Shown here: piece after piece, positions 45,107 to 54,120 of the stretch
How positions within the stretch are numbered: position 1 is the first letter of the stretch
Layout of the letters: every line of letters begins with the position of its first letter
NCBI RefSeq assembly: GCF_015352445.1
Contig: NZ_JADKPO010000022.1
Span: 19,790-83,789 of the forward strand
Length of the DNA stretch: 64,000 nucleotides
Direction of reading: 5' to 3'
Origin: Nocardioides agariphilus
GTDB lineage: Bacteria; Actinomycetota; Actinomycetes; Propionibacteriales; Nocardioidaceae
Made by a program: the position numbers and the translations under genes
Notes under the pieces: generated by a model
The model's database searches: none
What the model saw: only the letters and a program-made list of their open reading frames with translations
Told to the model about the DNA's origin: nothing

Positions 45107-45688
45107 ATGAGCGCGATGGAGGTCTGGCCCGACGCTCAGGTGATCGGTCTGGGACGAGTGCTCGACGAGGGTCGCGGTTCCCTGCCGTTCGCTCTCGTGC
45201 ACGGCGAGGCGTTGGTGACCACTGCCACCTGGGCGTTGTCGGCGGCCGGCGTGCTGCCGGTCGACGCCAGGACCGCGGTCGAGGGTCTCGCCGACGCCGA
45301 CCTCCCACTGGTCCTGCACGACTCGCTGTGCCCGATGACGCCGCCGGAGTTCATCGCCGCGTGCGTACGTCGAGCCGTCGCCGACGACGTCGTGGTGGCG
45401 GGCGTGCGTCCGGTCACCGACACGGTCAAGACCGTCCGTGACGGGTGGCTGGGGCAGACCGTCGACCGCGATGTCCTGGCGCGCGTGGCGTCCCCGGTCG
45501 TCGTGCCCGCCAGCCGGGTGACCACCGATGCCGCGTTGCTCGCCGACCCAGCGCTCGACCTCGCCTTGCTGGTCCAGGCGCTGCGACGTGGCGGACCGGT
45601 CGAGCTCCTCGAGGCGCCGGCGCAGGCCTCGCGGGTCTCGACGACAGATGACGTGCGGCTGCTGGAGGAGCTCAGCCGGCCGACGTGA
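45107..45688 (+). CDS. Degenerate IspD-like protein
   Basis: The 193-residue protein resembles the middle of IspD (methylerythritol cytidylyltransferase). [19 protein letters not shown] and [21 protein letters not shown] match family segments, and [21 protein letters not shown] is a good IspD motif. It lacks the N-terminal AAGxGxR CTP-binding loop and the Arg of HDAARPL, so it is unlikely to be an active transferase. The true ispD is convergent with it, overlapping 17 bp. It may be a regulator or a decaying copy. Confidence 0.7.
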   Translation: MSAMEVWPDAQVIGLGRVLDEGRGSLPFALVHGEALVTTATWALSAAGVLPVDARTAVEGLADADLPLVLHDSLCPMTPPEFIAACVRRAVADDVVVAGVRPVTDTVKTVRDGWLGQTVDRDVLARVASPVVVPASRVTTDAALLADPALDLALLVQALRRGGPVELLEAPAQASRVSTTDDVRLLEELSRPT

Positions 45689-46367
45689 GCAGGCGTGCGG
45701 CGAGCTCGACGTCGCCGGGAAAGGTGACCTTGAGGTTGGACTGCGTCGAGGGCACCGCGACGACCGGCACGCCGGCGTACTTCTCGACGCACGACGCCGT
45801 GTCGGTGCCGGTGAAGCCGTCGGCCTCTGCGGCGCGGTAGGCCGCCAGCAGCTCGACGGCGCGAAAGGCCTGCGGCGTCTGCACGGTCACCAGCTGGTCG
45901 TGGCCCACCTCCGCGCCGTCGCGGCGTACGACGGATTCGAGGGGGACGACGGGCACCGCGCCCCCGTGCTCGCGAGCTGCCGCCAGGGTCCGGGCGAACA
46001 GGTCGTCGTCGGCGAGCGGGCGCGCCGCATCGTGCACGGCCACGACGGTGATGGCGCCCGAGTCGATCTCGTCGGCGATGACGCGCAGGGCCTGCCACTC
46101 CGACGCGTGGCGGGTGTCGCCGCCGGCCACCAGCACCACCTCGGCCTCGCCGAGGTGGGGGGCGAGGGCCTGGCCCATCGCCTCGCGCTCGTCGCGACGG
46201 TGGACCACGACCACCCGTCGTACGTCGGGCAGCGCCAGGGCCGTGCGAACCGACCAGGCCACCACGGGCAGGCCGGCCACGACGGTCAGGACCTTGTTGA
46301 GCTCGCCGCCCGCACGAGTGCCGGAGCCGGCCGCCACCACGATCACTGCGGCGTCGGGCTCGGTCAT
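45672..46367 (-). CDS. ispD: 2-C-methyl-D-erythritol 4-phosphate cytidylyltransferase
   Basis: The 231-residue protein has [20 protein letters not shown] (CTP loop and catalytic Lys), [23 protein letters not shown] and [12 protein letters not shown]. It makes CDP-ME in the MEP isoprenoid pathway; ispF lies about 6 kb downstream. TAGGCT (46375-46380) ends 7 nt before the ATG, so the mRNA is likely leaderless. Confidence 0.95.
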   Translation of the reverse strand: MTEPDAAVIVVAAGSGTRAGGELNKVLTVVAGLPVVAWSVRTALALPDVRRVVVVHRRDEREAMGQALAPHLGEAEVVLVAGGDTRHASEWQALRVIADEIDSGAITVVAVHDAARPLADDDLFARTLAAAREHGGAVPVVPLESVVRRDGAEVGHDQLVTVQTPQAFRAVELLAAYRAAEADGFTGTDTASCVEKYAGVPVVAVPSTQSNLKVTFPGDVELAARLLTSAG

Positions 46368-46482
46368 GCGGGTCAGCCTAGGTGCTGGTGGTCACGAGGC
46401 TCGCCGGATCACTCCTCGTCCGGCGGGTGCCGTTGTTGACGCCGACGTAACACGCGGAAACACCACGACAACATCGCGGACC

Positions 46483-46488
46483 TAGCGT
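46483..46488 (+). promoter_or_regulatory. -10 element (TAGCGT) for nirD
   Basis: TAGCGT ends 6 nt before ATG 46495. Confidence 0.45.
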
Positions 46489-46494
46489 CTCGAC

Positions 46495-46848
46495 ATGAGC
46501 CCGACGGAGGAGTGGTCACCGGTCTGCCGGGTCGCCGAGCTCGAGGTCGAGCGCGGGGTGAGCGCGCTGGTGCACGGGCAGTCGATGGCGATCTTCCGCT
46601 CGACGGACGGTGACGTCTACGCCCTGGGCAACCACGACCCGTTCGACCGGACCGCGGTGCTGGCCAAGGGCATCGTCGGCAGCCGGGACGGCGTGCCGTT
46701 CGTGGGCTCGCCGCGCCACCGCCATGCCTACGACCTGCGGACCGGGCGCTGTCTGGACGACGAGCACGTCTCGGTGCCGACCTATGAGGTGCGGATCGTC
46801 GAGGGGGTCGTGCTCGTCGGGCGCAGGCGTGAGGTCAAGGCCTCCTGA
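46495..46848 (+). CDS. nirD: NirD-like small subunit of nitrite reductase
   Basis: The 117-residue Rieske-fold protein has VYALGNHDPFDRTAVLAKGIVG and FDLRTG-like AYDLRTGRCLDDEHVSVPTYEV. It has no Cys-His pair at the cluster site, as in NirD proteins that lost the 2Fe-2S centre. It should partner NirB in NADH-dependent nitrite reduction, but nirB is not in the window, so it is an orphan here. Its promoter looks leaderless. Confidence 0.85.
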   Translation: MSPTEEWSPVCRVAELEVERGVSALVHGQSMAIFRSTDGDVYALGNHDPFDRTAVLAKGIVGSRDGVPFVGSPRHRHAYDLRTGRCLDDEHVSVPTYEVRIVEGVVLVGRRREVKAS

Positions 46849-46865
46849 GCCCAGCACCCCGAGGA

Positions 46866-49718
46866 TCACAGGCCGGAGGGCAGCTTGACCTCCATGATGT
46901 CGTCGCCACCGAAGACGCCGTCCTGCCAGACCAGCCTGCTGCCCGAGATCGAGGGGAAGCCCTGCTGGCCGCGCTCCTCGAGCGGGCTGTAGATCTTCCC
47001 GGTCTTGAAGGAGTAGAGGTAGAGGTCGGTGTCGGGCATCTGGCCACCGATGGCCTTGCTCACGCCACCCGGCAGGCTGTCGACGGCGACGGGGAACACG
47101 GCGTACTCGGCGTTGGCGGCCGCCCCGAACGGGAACGCGAAGTCGCTCACGTGCGTGGTGCGCCCGTTGGTCGTGAACACATCGGCGGACTGCTTGCTGT
47201 CGACGGCGACGAGGTTGGGGCCGTAGGCCGCCAGCGACAACACGCTGCCCGACATGCTGCCGACCAGGCCGAACTGGTTGGTGCCGGGCTTCCAGTAGAC
47301 GACGCGGCCCTGGCTGGTGCCGAACGCGACGGTGCCGCCGCCAGCGGCCACCGCGGTGACGTCGTCGCCACCCAGACCGTTGACGCGGGTGCGGGTGACC
47401 TTGCCGCGGTCGTCGACGTAGCTGAGGGTGTTCGTCTCTGCCGTCCACCAGGCGGCGCCGTCCTCGGAGCCGCCCAGACCAGCCACGAACGTGGAGTACT
47501 GCAGGTTCTCCAGCTTGGTCGTGCGTCCGCCTCGCTGGTGCAGCATCACGGCCTCACCGGAGTTGGTCAGCTCCATGGTGACCAGCGAGTCGCCGGCCCA
47601 GGCGATGTCGTAGGTCATCGGGTTGGAGGAGAGGCCGCCGCTGACCGACGGGGTGCCGGGGCCGCCGACGGGGTTGATCCACGCGGTGTTCTTGCCGGAC
47701 ACCACCGGGCTGACCTCGGACTGCGGCTTGTTGCTGAGGATGCTGCCGGCGACCGGGCCCGGGTCGTAGCAGCCTCCGCACAGGTCGCTCTGGTCGAAGA
47801 CCTCCTTGGCCACCCTGATGATCGCCGCGTCCGCGCCAGCCTTGACGGCGGTGTCCTTGACCGCGTTGGCGGCGTCGAGCATCGAGGAGTTCGGGCCGAG
47901 CTGGTGGGTGAGGGTGTAGTAGACGATCAGGTCGAAGTCGGCGGCTCGCTGGGACAGGTAGGCGGGCTTGTTGTCGATCTGGGCCAGGCGGTTGCGGATC
48001 GTCCACAGTGCGTTGTTCCAGATGGCCGAGTTGAGATGCACGCCGCCGTTGTCGGTGATCCGGCCGACGGCGATGGTCCAGCGAAACGGCGGGTCGATGA
48101 CGTTGAGGTAGTCGTTCATCGTGTTGCCGTTGAGCAGGTAGCGCGTGGCCAGGTCGCCGGACGGGTTGGCCGAGCAGAGCGACTGGGCACCGGTCACGTC
48201 GTCGCAGCCGTCCTCGCCGAGGGTGTCGCTGTCATGTTGGTAGAAGCGGTCGCCGATGACGTTGCCGAAGTAGTCGGAGAACGACTCGTTGAGCGCCCCC
48301 GACTGTCCGGTGTAGTTGAGGCCTGCCGTGGAGCTGGTGACGCCGTGGGTGACCTCGTGGCCCGTCACGTCGAGGGTGACCAGCTGCATCTCGCCGTGAG
48401 GTCCCTTGCAGGGGTTGCCGTAGACCATCTGCTCCAGCCCGGAGCTGAAGAAGGCGTTGCAGAACTGACCGTCGCTGAAGTTGACGGTCGAGAGCATCGA
48501 GGCGCCCTTGCCGTCCCAGGAGTTGCGCCCGATGCCGGCGTAGTAGTCGTAGACGACGCGGCTGATCTTCTGGGCGCTGATGGCGTCGGGGTCGCGGATG
48601 TTGGTGGAGTCCTCGACGTACTGGCGGCCGGGCAGGTCGGAGTTGCTGCTCGAGCCGTCGGCGGTGAAGGTGTAGATGCCGCCACGGCCCGAGGACGCCT
48701 GGTAGCTCGGGGTGGTGGTGTCGATCAGCGCCACGCCTTGGGGAGTGCGCAGGCCCTCGGCGGTGACCTTGCCGATGTAGGGCGCGTTGCCGCTCACCTC
48801 GACCGGCTGGCCCTTCGGTGCCGCGAGGCTGGCAAGGACCATCTGGGAGAGCTTGCGCGAGACCCGTGGGGAGGCCTTCGACAGCAGCTTGCTGTAGACC
48901 GCCGGGGCGGCGAGCTCGGCCGTGGTCGGCCGCACCTCGATGAGGTCGGCCGTGACGGCGTCCAGGTAGTAGAGACCGTCGCTGAGCTGGACGCCCGCCC
49001 CGGACTTGCCGGCGGCGAAGACGTTGACCTCCCACGCGAGCATGCCGGTCTCGCGCGGCAGCACGACGAGGCGAGGCGTGCCCTTGACCTGGCCGTTGCT
49101 CAGGCGCACGGCCTCTCGTTCGGCCAGTCGCGGCGGAACGCGTGGGTCGGTGAGGACGTCGAGGCCGGGGTAGACCCGGCCTCGCACGATGTTGAGGCGG
49201 GCCTGCTCCTCGTCGCCGCCGAGGGTCATCACCAGGCCGCCGTCCAGGACCGGCACGCCGGCGATCTCCTGCGGAGCCCGGAGCACGATGCTGCCGCTTG
49301 CGTCGATCTCCCTCTCGCTCGGCACGACCACCGCATCGGCCGGCACGCCGAACAGGTCCTCGGCGTACTCCGCGAGGAAGGCCGCCGCGGTCTCGCGGGC
49401 GTCGGTGGCGTCGGCCGGGTCAGCCGGCGAGTAGCGGCCGCCCGACAGCTCGCCGAGATACCCCGTGAGGTCGTCCTGACGCCCCACCCAGCCCGAACCC
49501 GTGCTCGCGCGCAGCTTGTCGATGCCGCGCTGGAGGTCGGCGAGCCGCCCCGAGACGTCGGCGTCGGGGGCGCTGTTGGCGTAGGCGGCCGAGGCGATCA
49601 GCGTCCGGGGACCCGGATCTGCGTCGCTCCCGATGCCCCGGTCGTCGCATGCCGTCATCGCGAGCACCAGTGCGGCGACAGCCGGCATGGCGAGGAGTCG
49701 GCCCCATCGTCGCCTCAT
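46866..49718 (-). CDS. Large M4 metalloprotease lipoprotein with C-terminal propeller-like domain
   Basis: The 950-residue protein begins with a lipoprotein signal (AMTAC, Cys24). A propeptide (FTP/PepSY-like, about 55-290) and the thermolysin-like domain follow, with HEVTH (454-458), E478 in ALNESFSD and VHLNSAIWN. A cysteine pair CGGC lies near the domain end, and the last roughly 270 residues form repeated strand motifs (VAFGTSQGRVVYWKPG) typical of a beta-propeller. It is anchored outside the membrane and degrades proteins or peptides. It is the second M4 protease in the window, with a very different layout. Confidence 0.9.
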   Translation of the reverse strand: MRRRWGRLLAMPAVAALVLAMTACDDRGIGSDADPGPRTLIASAAYANSAPDADVSGRLADLQRGIDKLRASTGSGWVGRQDDLTGYLGELSGGRYSPADPADATDARETAAAFLAEYAEDLFGVPADAVVVPSEREIDASGSIVLRAPQEIAGVPVLDGGLVMTLGGDEEQARLNIVRGRVYPGLDVLTDPRVPPRLAEREAVRLSNGQVKGTPRLVVLPRETGMLAWEVNVFAAGKSGAGVQLSDGLYYLDAVTADLIEVRPTTAELAAPAVYSKLLSKASPRVSRKLSQMVLASLAAPKGQPVEVSGNAPYIGKVTAEGLRTPQGVALIDTTTPSYQASSGRGGIYTFTADGSSSNSDLPGRQYVEDSTNIRDPDAISAQKISRVVYDYYAGIGRNSWDGKGASMLSTVNFSDGQFCNAFFSSGLEQMVYGNPCKGPHGEMQLVTLDVTGHEVTHGVTSSTAGLNYTGQSGALNESFSDYFGNVIGDRFYQHDSDTLGEDGCDDVTGAQSLCSANPSGDLATRYLLNGNTMNDYLNVIDPPFRWTIAVGRITDNGGVHLNSAIWNNALWTIRNRLAQIDNKPAYLSQRAADFDLIVYYTLTHQLGPNSSMLDAANAVKDTAVKAGADAAIIRVAKEVFDQSDLCGGCYDPGPVAGSILSNKPQSEVSPVVSGKNTAWINPVGGPGTPSVSGGLSSNPMTYDIAWAGDSLVTMELTNSGEAVMLHQRGGRTTKLENLQYSTFVAGLGGSEDGAAWWTAETNTLSYVDDRGKVTRTRVNGLGGDDVTAVAAGGGTVAFGTSQGRVVYWKPGTNQFGLVGSMSGSVLSLAAYGPNLVAVDSKQSADVFTTNGRTTHVSDFAFPFGAAANAEYAVFPVAVDSLPGGVSKAIGGQMPDTDLYLYSFKTGKIYSPLEERGQQGFPSISGSRLVWQDGVFGGDDIMEVKLPSGL

Positions 49719-49875
49719 GATGGGAGATCCTGCCGCAACCAGGGGCTCCCGGTCGCCACTTTCTCCGACCGGATCGTGCCGAAATCCCTTCCGCAGCATC
49801 GCTGCGCCAAATAGCCTGCCCTCGACATGTCCTGCCGACGGTGTGCCCCACACCTCGTGAACGAGAGGTAACCCC

Positions 49876-51114
49876 GTGGCCTGTCCCACCTGCTCCACCG
49901 AGAGTCCGGAGGTAGCGCTCTACTGCTACCGCTGCGGGGCCTCTCTGCGTGGTAGCGCATCGACGCGAGCCGGCTCCTATGCGGTGCAGTCGTCGGAGGG
50001 CGTGAACCAGTTCGCCCTCATCTCGACGATCCTGCCCCACTCCAACCGGCAGACCGCCGACAACTACCGCTGGGCGATGATCCTCAGCGCCGTGCTGATC
50101 GTGGCGGCGACGGGGTTGGGTCTGCTGCCGATCGCGGTAGCGTCCGCGGCCTTCCTGATCCCGATCGTCTACCTGGTCTACGTCTACGACGTGAACATGT
50201 GGGAGGACGCACCGGTCCCGGTCGTCGCCGCGTTGTTCGTCGGCACCGGCGTGCTGTCGGTCCTGGTGACCCTGTTCTTCTTCCGGTGGGTCTTCGAGGA
50301 CGAGTTCAACACCTTCGCCGCGGGCTCGCGCGTCGGCATCGACTCGCTGTCGCTGCCGGCTCTGCTGATCTTCGCCGTGCTGCTGCCGATCGTGGCCGAG
50401 ATCGCCAAGAACCTCGGCGCCGTGTTCTTGGCGACGCGGCCCCAGTTCGACGACATGGTCGACGGCTTGACCTTCGGCATCGCGGCTGGCACGGCGTACG
50501 CCGCCCTCGAGACGATCGTCCTCTACTCCTCGGTGTTCACCTCCGCCGACTTCCGCACCACTGACGGCCTGGCGTCCTGGGCCGTCGTGGTGGTGAACCT
50601 GATGGTGGTGAAGTCCCTCATCTACGGCACTGCGACCGGCATCGCGGTGGCCGCGTTCTCCGGGAAGGGCGAGGGGTACGACGGGTTCAAGCCGTCGTAC
50701 TTCGCGGCGTTCGGGCTGGCTGTCGCGGCCAACGTCGGCTACTGGCTCGGCGTGCGCATGCTGTCCTACGTGCCGTTCGGCCAGGCCCTGGGCCTCCTGT
50801 GGGGCTTCGTCATCCTCACCGTGCTGGTCCTGCGGATCCGCGTGACGATGCAGGCCGCGCTCCTGGAGGCCGCTGTCGAGGACGCCGTCCGCACGGACGG
50901 GATCAGGTCCAAGCGGGCCACGGTCGACGACAGCGTCTGCCCGGAGTGCGAGAACCCCCTGCTCGACAACTCCAACTTCTGCATGGTCTGCGGCACCTCG
51001 GTGCGCTCCAGCAGCCACCAGGCGCGGCGCCGCATGAGCGCGTCGGCAGGCGGCGGGCCGGGCGGCGGGCCGGGCGACGGGCCGGGCGATGGGGCGACGG
51101 GGGGTGCCGCATGA
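49876..51114 (+). CDS. PrsW-like membrane protease with zinc ribbons at both ends
   Basis: The 412-residue protein has an N-terminal zinc ribbon (CPTC and CYRC, Cys 3, 6, 17 and 20) and about eight membrane helices with the PrsW glutamates (VAEIAKNLGA, YAALETIVLY). A second ribbon (CPEC ... CMVC) and a Gly/Pro/Asp repeat tail (GGGPGGGPGDGPGDG) follow. PrsW proteins are site-1 proteases for anti-sigma factors. The start GTG has GAGAGG upstream. The stop overlaps the next ATG (ATGA). Confidence 0.8.
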   Translation: MACPTCSTESPEVALYCYRCGASLRGSASTRAGSYAVQSSEGVNQFALISTILPHSNRQTADNYRWAMILSAVLIVAATGLGLLPIAVASAAFLIPIVYLVYVYDVNMWEDAPVPVVAALFVGTGVLSVLVTLFFFRWVFEDEFNTFAAGSRVGIDSLSLPALLIFAVLLPIVAEIAKNLGAVFLATRPQFDDMVDGLTFGIAAGTAYAALETIVLYSSVFTSADFRTTDGLASWAVVVVNLMVVKSLIYGTATGIAVAAFSGKGEGYDGFKPSYFAAFGLAVAANVGYWLGVRMLSYVPFGQALGLLWGFVILTVLVLRIRVTMQAALLEAAVEDAVRTDGIRSKRATVDDSVCPECENPLLDNSNFCMVCGTSVRSSSHQARRRMSASAGGGPGGGPGDGPGDGATGGAA

Positions 51115-51956
51115 GCGGGCAGTCGAGTCCCTTCGCCTCGAGTCGGGGCAGCACCATCGGCCTGATCGTGGCCGGCGTCGTCGCGGTCGGTGCCCTGGGT
51201 GGTCTGGCAGGAGCGGTGTTCAACGACGACGCGAAGCTGAGCCCTCCGAAGGGCGGTCCGGGCGTCGTCATCCAGCCGGGAGCCGACGGGGACACTGACG
51301 GGGGCACTGACGGGGGCACTGACGGGGCCACCGACGGCGGGGGAGGCATCCTCGACCCCGACCCCGTGGGCAGTGCCGAGCCGTCGCCGGGTGGGTCGGA
51401 GTCCACCGAAGGGTCCAGCGACGGGCCCTCGATCGCGCCGTCTGACGGGTCGAACTCCTTGGCAGGCGGCATCGACCTCGGCTCGGACGACCAGAGCGTG
51501 GTCACGATCGGCAACGGCGTGCAGGTGCCGGTGCTCGATGGCTGGGAGGTGGTCGGCCAAGGTGACGTGGACGTGCTGCTCGGCGACGGCCAGAACACCT
51601 TCGTCTACGCCATCACCGGCACGGTCGACCCGTCGACCGACGCAGCCTCGGTCATCGCCGCCTCGCTGGAGGGGATCTTGCCGCAGCAGGCGTACACGCA
51701 GCTCGAGAAGACCGACATCGCGCCGCTGCAGTCGTTCGGCTCGGTGGTCTCGATGGCCGGCATGCAGTACCGCGCGATCTGGACCGACCAGCAGGCCTCC
51801 GTTCCGCTCCAGGGCCTGCTGATCTGCGCCGTACGCCAAGACGGCACCGCGATCATCATGACCGCCGAGCACGCACCCCCCGAGGAGTTCGAGCAGTCCG
51901 TCGACGCCTGGGCCCCGGTCGTCAACGGCACCCTGACGCTGTTCGGCGGAGTGTGA
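51111..51956 (+). CDS. Single-pass membrane protein with Gly/Asp repeat linker
   Basis: The 281-residue protein has one hydrophobic helix (about 15-36), then a low-complexity stalk of TDGG repeats encoded by 12-bp units (about 58-115). The compact extracellular domain (VQVPVLDGWEVVGQGDVDVLLGD ... VSMAGMQYRAIWTD) is of unknown type. It is coupled to the PrsW-like gene and may be its substrate or partner. A 27-bp-arm inverted repeat follows. Confidence 0.75.
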   Translation: MSGQSSPFASSRGSTIGLIVAGVVAVGALGGLAGAVFNDDAKLSPPKGGPGVVIQPGADGDTDGGTDGGTDGATDGGGGILDPDPVGSAEPSPGGSESTEGSSDGPSIAPSDGSNSLAGGIDLGSDDQSVVTIGNGVQVPVLDGWEVVGQGDVDVLLGDGQNTFVYAITGTVDPSTDAASVIAASLEGILPQQAYTQLEKTDIAPLQSFGSVVSMAGMQYRAIWTDQQASVPLQGLLICAVRQDGTAIIMTAEHAPPEEFEQSVDAWAPVVNGTLTLFGGV

Positions 51957-51961
51957 TCCCT

Positions 51962-52025
51962 CGCCGTCAGTGACGTACCGGCTGTCTCAAGGGCCGTCGA
52001 GACAGCACGTACGTCACTGACGGCG
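51962..52025. terminator. Bidirectional terminator-like inverted repeat
   Basis: Arms 51962-51988 and 51999-52025 match at 25 of 27 positions (mismatches at the CCG/CAC site) around a 10-bp loop. The right arm runs into the ispF stop region, so the element lies between the convergent genes and can end both transcripts. The motif GTCAGTGACGTAC also suggests a possible mobile-repeat origin. Confidence 0.75.
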
Positions 52026-52523
52026 TACGACGAGGGCTGTGGCGATCGCTGCCACGCCCTCGCCACGGCCGGTGAGGCCCAGGCCGTCGGTGGTGGTGGC
52101 CGAGACGGTCACGGATGCGCCGGCCGCCTCGGACAGCGCGGCCTCGGCCTCCGAGCGGCGCGAGCCGAGGCGCGGGCGGTCGCCGATCACCTGGACGGCG
52201 ACGTTGCCGATCGCGAAGCCCGCATCCCGTGCACGGCGCGCGGTCTCGGCGAGCAACGCCACCCCGGACGCACCTGCCCACTGGGGGTCGGCCGTGCCGA
52301 ACTGCGAGCCGAGGTCGCCCAGGCCCGCGGCCGAGAGGATCGCGTCGCATGCGGCGTGAGCCGCGACGTCGCCGTCGGAGTGCCCCTGGAGTCCCTGGTC
52401 CTCGTCGGGCCAGGCCAGCCCGGCCAGGTGCATGGGCGTACCTGGGGCCAGGCGGTGTACGTCGATGCCCACGCCGACCCGAGGAAGCGGGACGTCACCG
52501 GGTCGTAAGGCGTCTGCGTGCAC
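52014..52523 (-). CDS. ispF: 2-C-methyl-D-erythritol 2,4-cyclodiphosphate synthase
   Basis: The 169-residue protein has GVGIDVHRL (metal ligands Asp and His), [25 protein letters not shown] and the C-terminal [14 protein letters not shown]. It makes MEcPP in the MEP pathway. Unlike in mycobacteria it is separated from ispD by about 5.6 kb of inserted genes. The start is GTG 52523 with CATGAT ending 6 nt upstream; GTG at VGVGID would be shorter. Confidence 0.95.
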   Translation of the reverse strand: MHADALRPGDVPLPRVGVGIDVHRLAPGTPMHLAGLAWPDEDQGLQGHSDGDVAAHAACDAILSAAGLGDLGSQFGTADPQWAGASGVALLAETARRARDAGFAIGNVAVQVIGDRPRLGSRRSEAEAALSEAAGASVTVSATTTDGLGLTGRGEGVAAIATALVVRRQ

Positions 52524-52529
52524 GCCCCG

Positions 52530-52548
52530 ATCATGCCTGAGCCAGAAT
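52530..52548. promoter_or_regulatory. Divergent leaderless promoters for ispF and the molybdopterin oxidoreductase
   Basis: CATGAT (minus, 52530-52535) ends 6 nt before GTG 52523, and CAGAAT (plus, 52543-52548) ends 6 nt before GTG 52555. Only 31 bp separate the start codons. Confidence 0.45.
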
Positions 52549-52554
52549 CGAGGG

Positions 52555-54114
52555 GTGAGTGCATCCGGCCATCCCAGCAGGCCTGCTTGGTGGGTGGCGG
52601 GCGTCGTCGCTGGCGGCGCGGGGCTAGCCGCGAGCTACTTCGCGGCGATGGTGATGAGCATCCGCGAGTCGCCGGTGGTGGCCGTGGCGGAGCTCATCAT
52701 CAAGCTCACACCTGGTCCGATCGCCGAGAAGGCGATCTCGATCGTGGGCCAGCGTGACAAGCCGCTGCTCGTCACGGGGATCCTCGTCGGCCTCGCCCTG
52801 GTCTTCGCCTTGACCGGTGGCCTGGCCCGGCGTTCGTGGTGGCTGACCATGGTGGGGGTCGGCTCGGTCTCCCTGCTCGGCGGCGTCGCCGTCGTGGTGC
52901 AGCACGGTTCGGAGTCGACCGACCTGATCCCGGTGGTGGTCGGCTTCGTGGCCTGGGTGGTCTGCCTGTCGGTCCTCACCGAGAGCCTGCGCAGCGGCGA
53001 GCGGGACGCATCTGTGTCGGGCACGGCCACGGGACCCGACCAGCCGGGCGGCCTGCCGCGACGAGGCTTCCTGGTCGGCGCCGGGCTGGTGGCGGCTGCG
53101 TCGGTGGGCGTCGCCGTGCTCGGCAGGGTCATCGGACGAGGTCGGCGGCAGGTCGAGGCGGCCCGCCGCCTGCTGCGCCTCCAGGGCGTGAGCGCGCCCG
53201 AGCCGCCGCCCGGCGTCTCGCTGGACGTCGCCGGCATCACCTCGTGGCAGACGCCCAACGACGACTTCTACCTGATCCACACCGTGCTGATCCCGCCCGC
53301 GATCGACCCGAAGGACTGGAGACTGCGCATCCACGGCATGGTCGAGCGAGAGGTGGTGCTGACCTACGAGGACCTGATGGACCGTGAGCTCACCGAGGGC
53401 TGGGTGACCCTCAACTGCGTGTCCAACCCCGTCGGCGGCGACCTGATCGGCAACGCCTGGTGGAGCGGCGTTCGCACCGCCGACCTGCTGGCGGAGGCCG
53501 GCGTGAAGGACGGTGCCGACGCCGTGCTGCAGACCTCGGACGACGGCTGGACGTGCGGCACGCCGGTCGCCGCGCTGACCGACGACCGCAACGCCATGCT
53601 CGCCGTCGGCATGAACGGCGAGGCCCTCCCGATCGAGCACGGCTTCCCGGTGCGCACCTTGGTGCCCGGCCTCTACGGCTTCGTCTCGGCCTGCAAGTGG
53701 GTGGTCGACTGGGAGGTCACCTCGTTCTCGGAGTTCTCGGCGTTCTGGACCGACCGCGGTTGGTCGGAGCAGGCGCCGGTGAAGATCGCCTCGCGCATCG
53801 ACGTACCTCGCGACGGCGACGAGGTCGACGCCGGCGACGTGCGGGTCGGCGGCATGGCCTGGGCCCAGCACACCGGCATCGGCGCGGTCGAGGTGTCGGT
53901 CGACGGCGGGGCCTGGCAGCCGGCCGAGATCGCCTCGGCCACCAACATCGACAGCTGGGTGCAGTGGACCGCGAACGTTGCGGTCGAGAAGGGCAACCAC
54001 ATCCTGCGGGTGAGGGCGACCGACAGCGACGGCCTGGTGCAGACCGGCGCGGTCGCCGACGTGATCCCCGATGGCGCGACCGGCTGGCACCAGGTGTCGG
54101 TCCAGGTGACCTGA
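52555..54114 (+). CDS. Molybdopterin-dependent oxidoreductase with N-terminal membrane helices
   Basis: The 519-residue protein has five hydrophobic helices (about 10-155), an Arg motif [11 protein letters not shown], and a sulfite-oxidase/YedY-like domain with the Mo ligand Cys in [38 protein letters not shown] and a C-terminal Mo-co dimerisation domain ([16 protein letters not shown]) follow. It likely oxidises or reduces a small molecule outside the membrane. The partner heme or substrate is unknown. The GTG start is supported by a -10 hexamer 6 nt before it. Confidence 0.88.
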   Translation: MSASGHPSRPAWWVAGVVAGGAGLAASYFAAMVMSIRESPVVAVAELIIKLTPGPIAEKAISIVGQRDKPLLVTGILVGLALVFALTGGLARRSWWLTMVGVGSVSLLGGVAVVVQHGSESTDLIPVVVGFVAWVVCLSVLTESLRSGERDASVSGTATGPDQPGGLPRRGFLVGAGLVAAASVGVAVLGRVIGRGRRQVEAARRLLRLQGVSAPEPPPGVSLDVAGITSWQTPNDDFYLIHTVLIPPAIDPKDWRLRIHGMVEREVVLTYEDLMDRELTEGWVTLNCVSNPVGGDLIGNAWWSGVRTADLLAEAGVKDGADAVLQTSDDGWTCGTPVAALTDDRNAMLAVGMNGEALPIEHGFPVRTLVPGLYGFVSACKWVVDWEVTSFSEFSAFWTDRGWSEQAPVKIASRIDVPRDGDEVDAGDVRVGGMAWAQHTGIGAVEVSVDGGAWQPAEIASATNIDSWVQWTANVAVEKGNHILRVRATDSDGLVQTGAVADVIPDGATGWHQVSVQVT

Positions 54115-54120
54115 GCCCGG

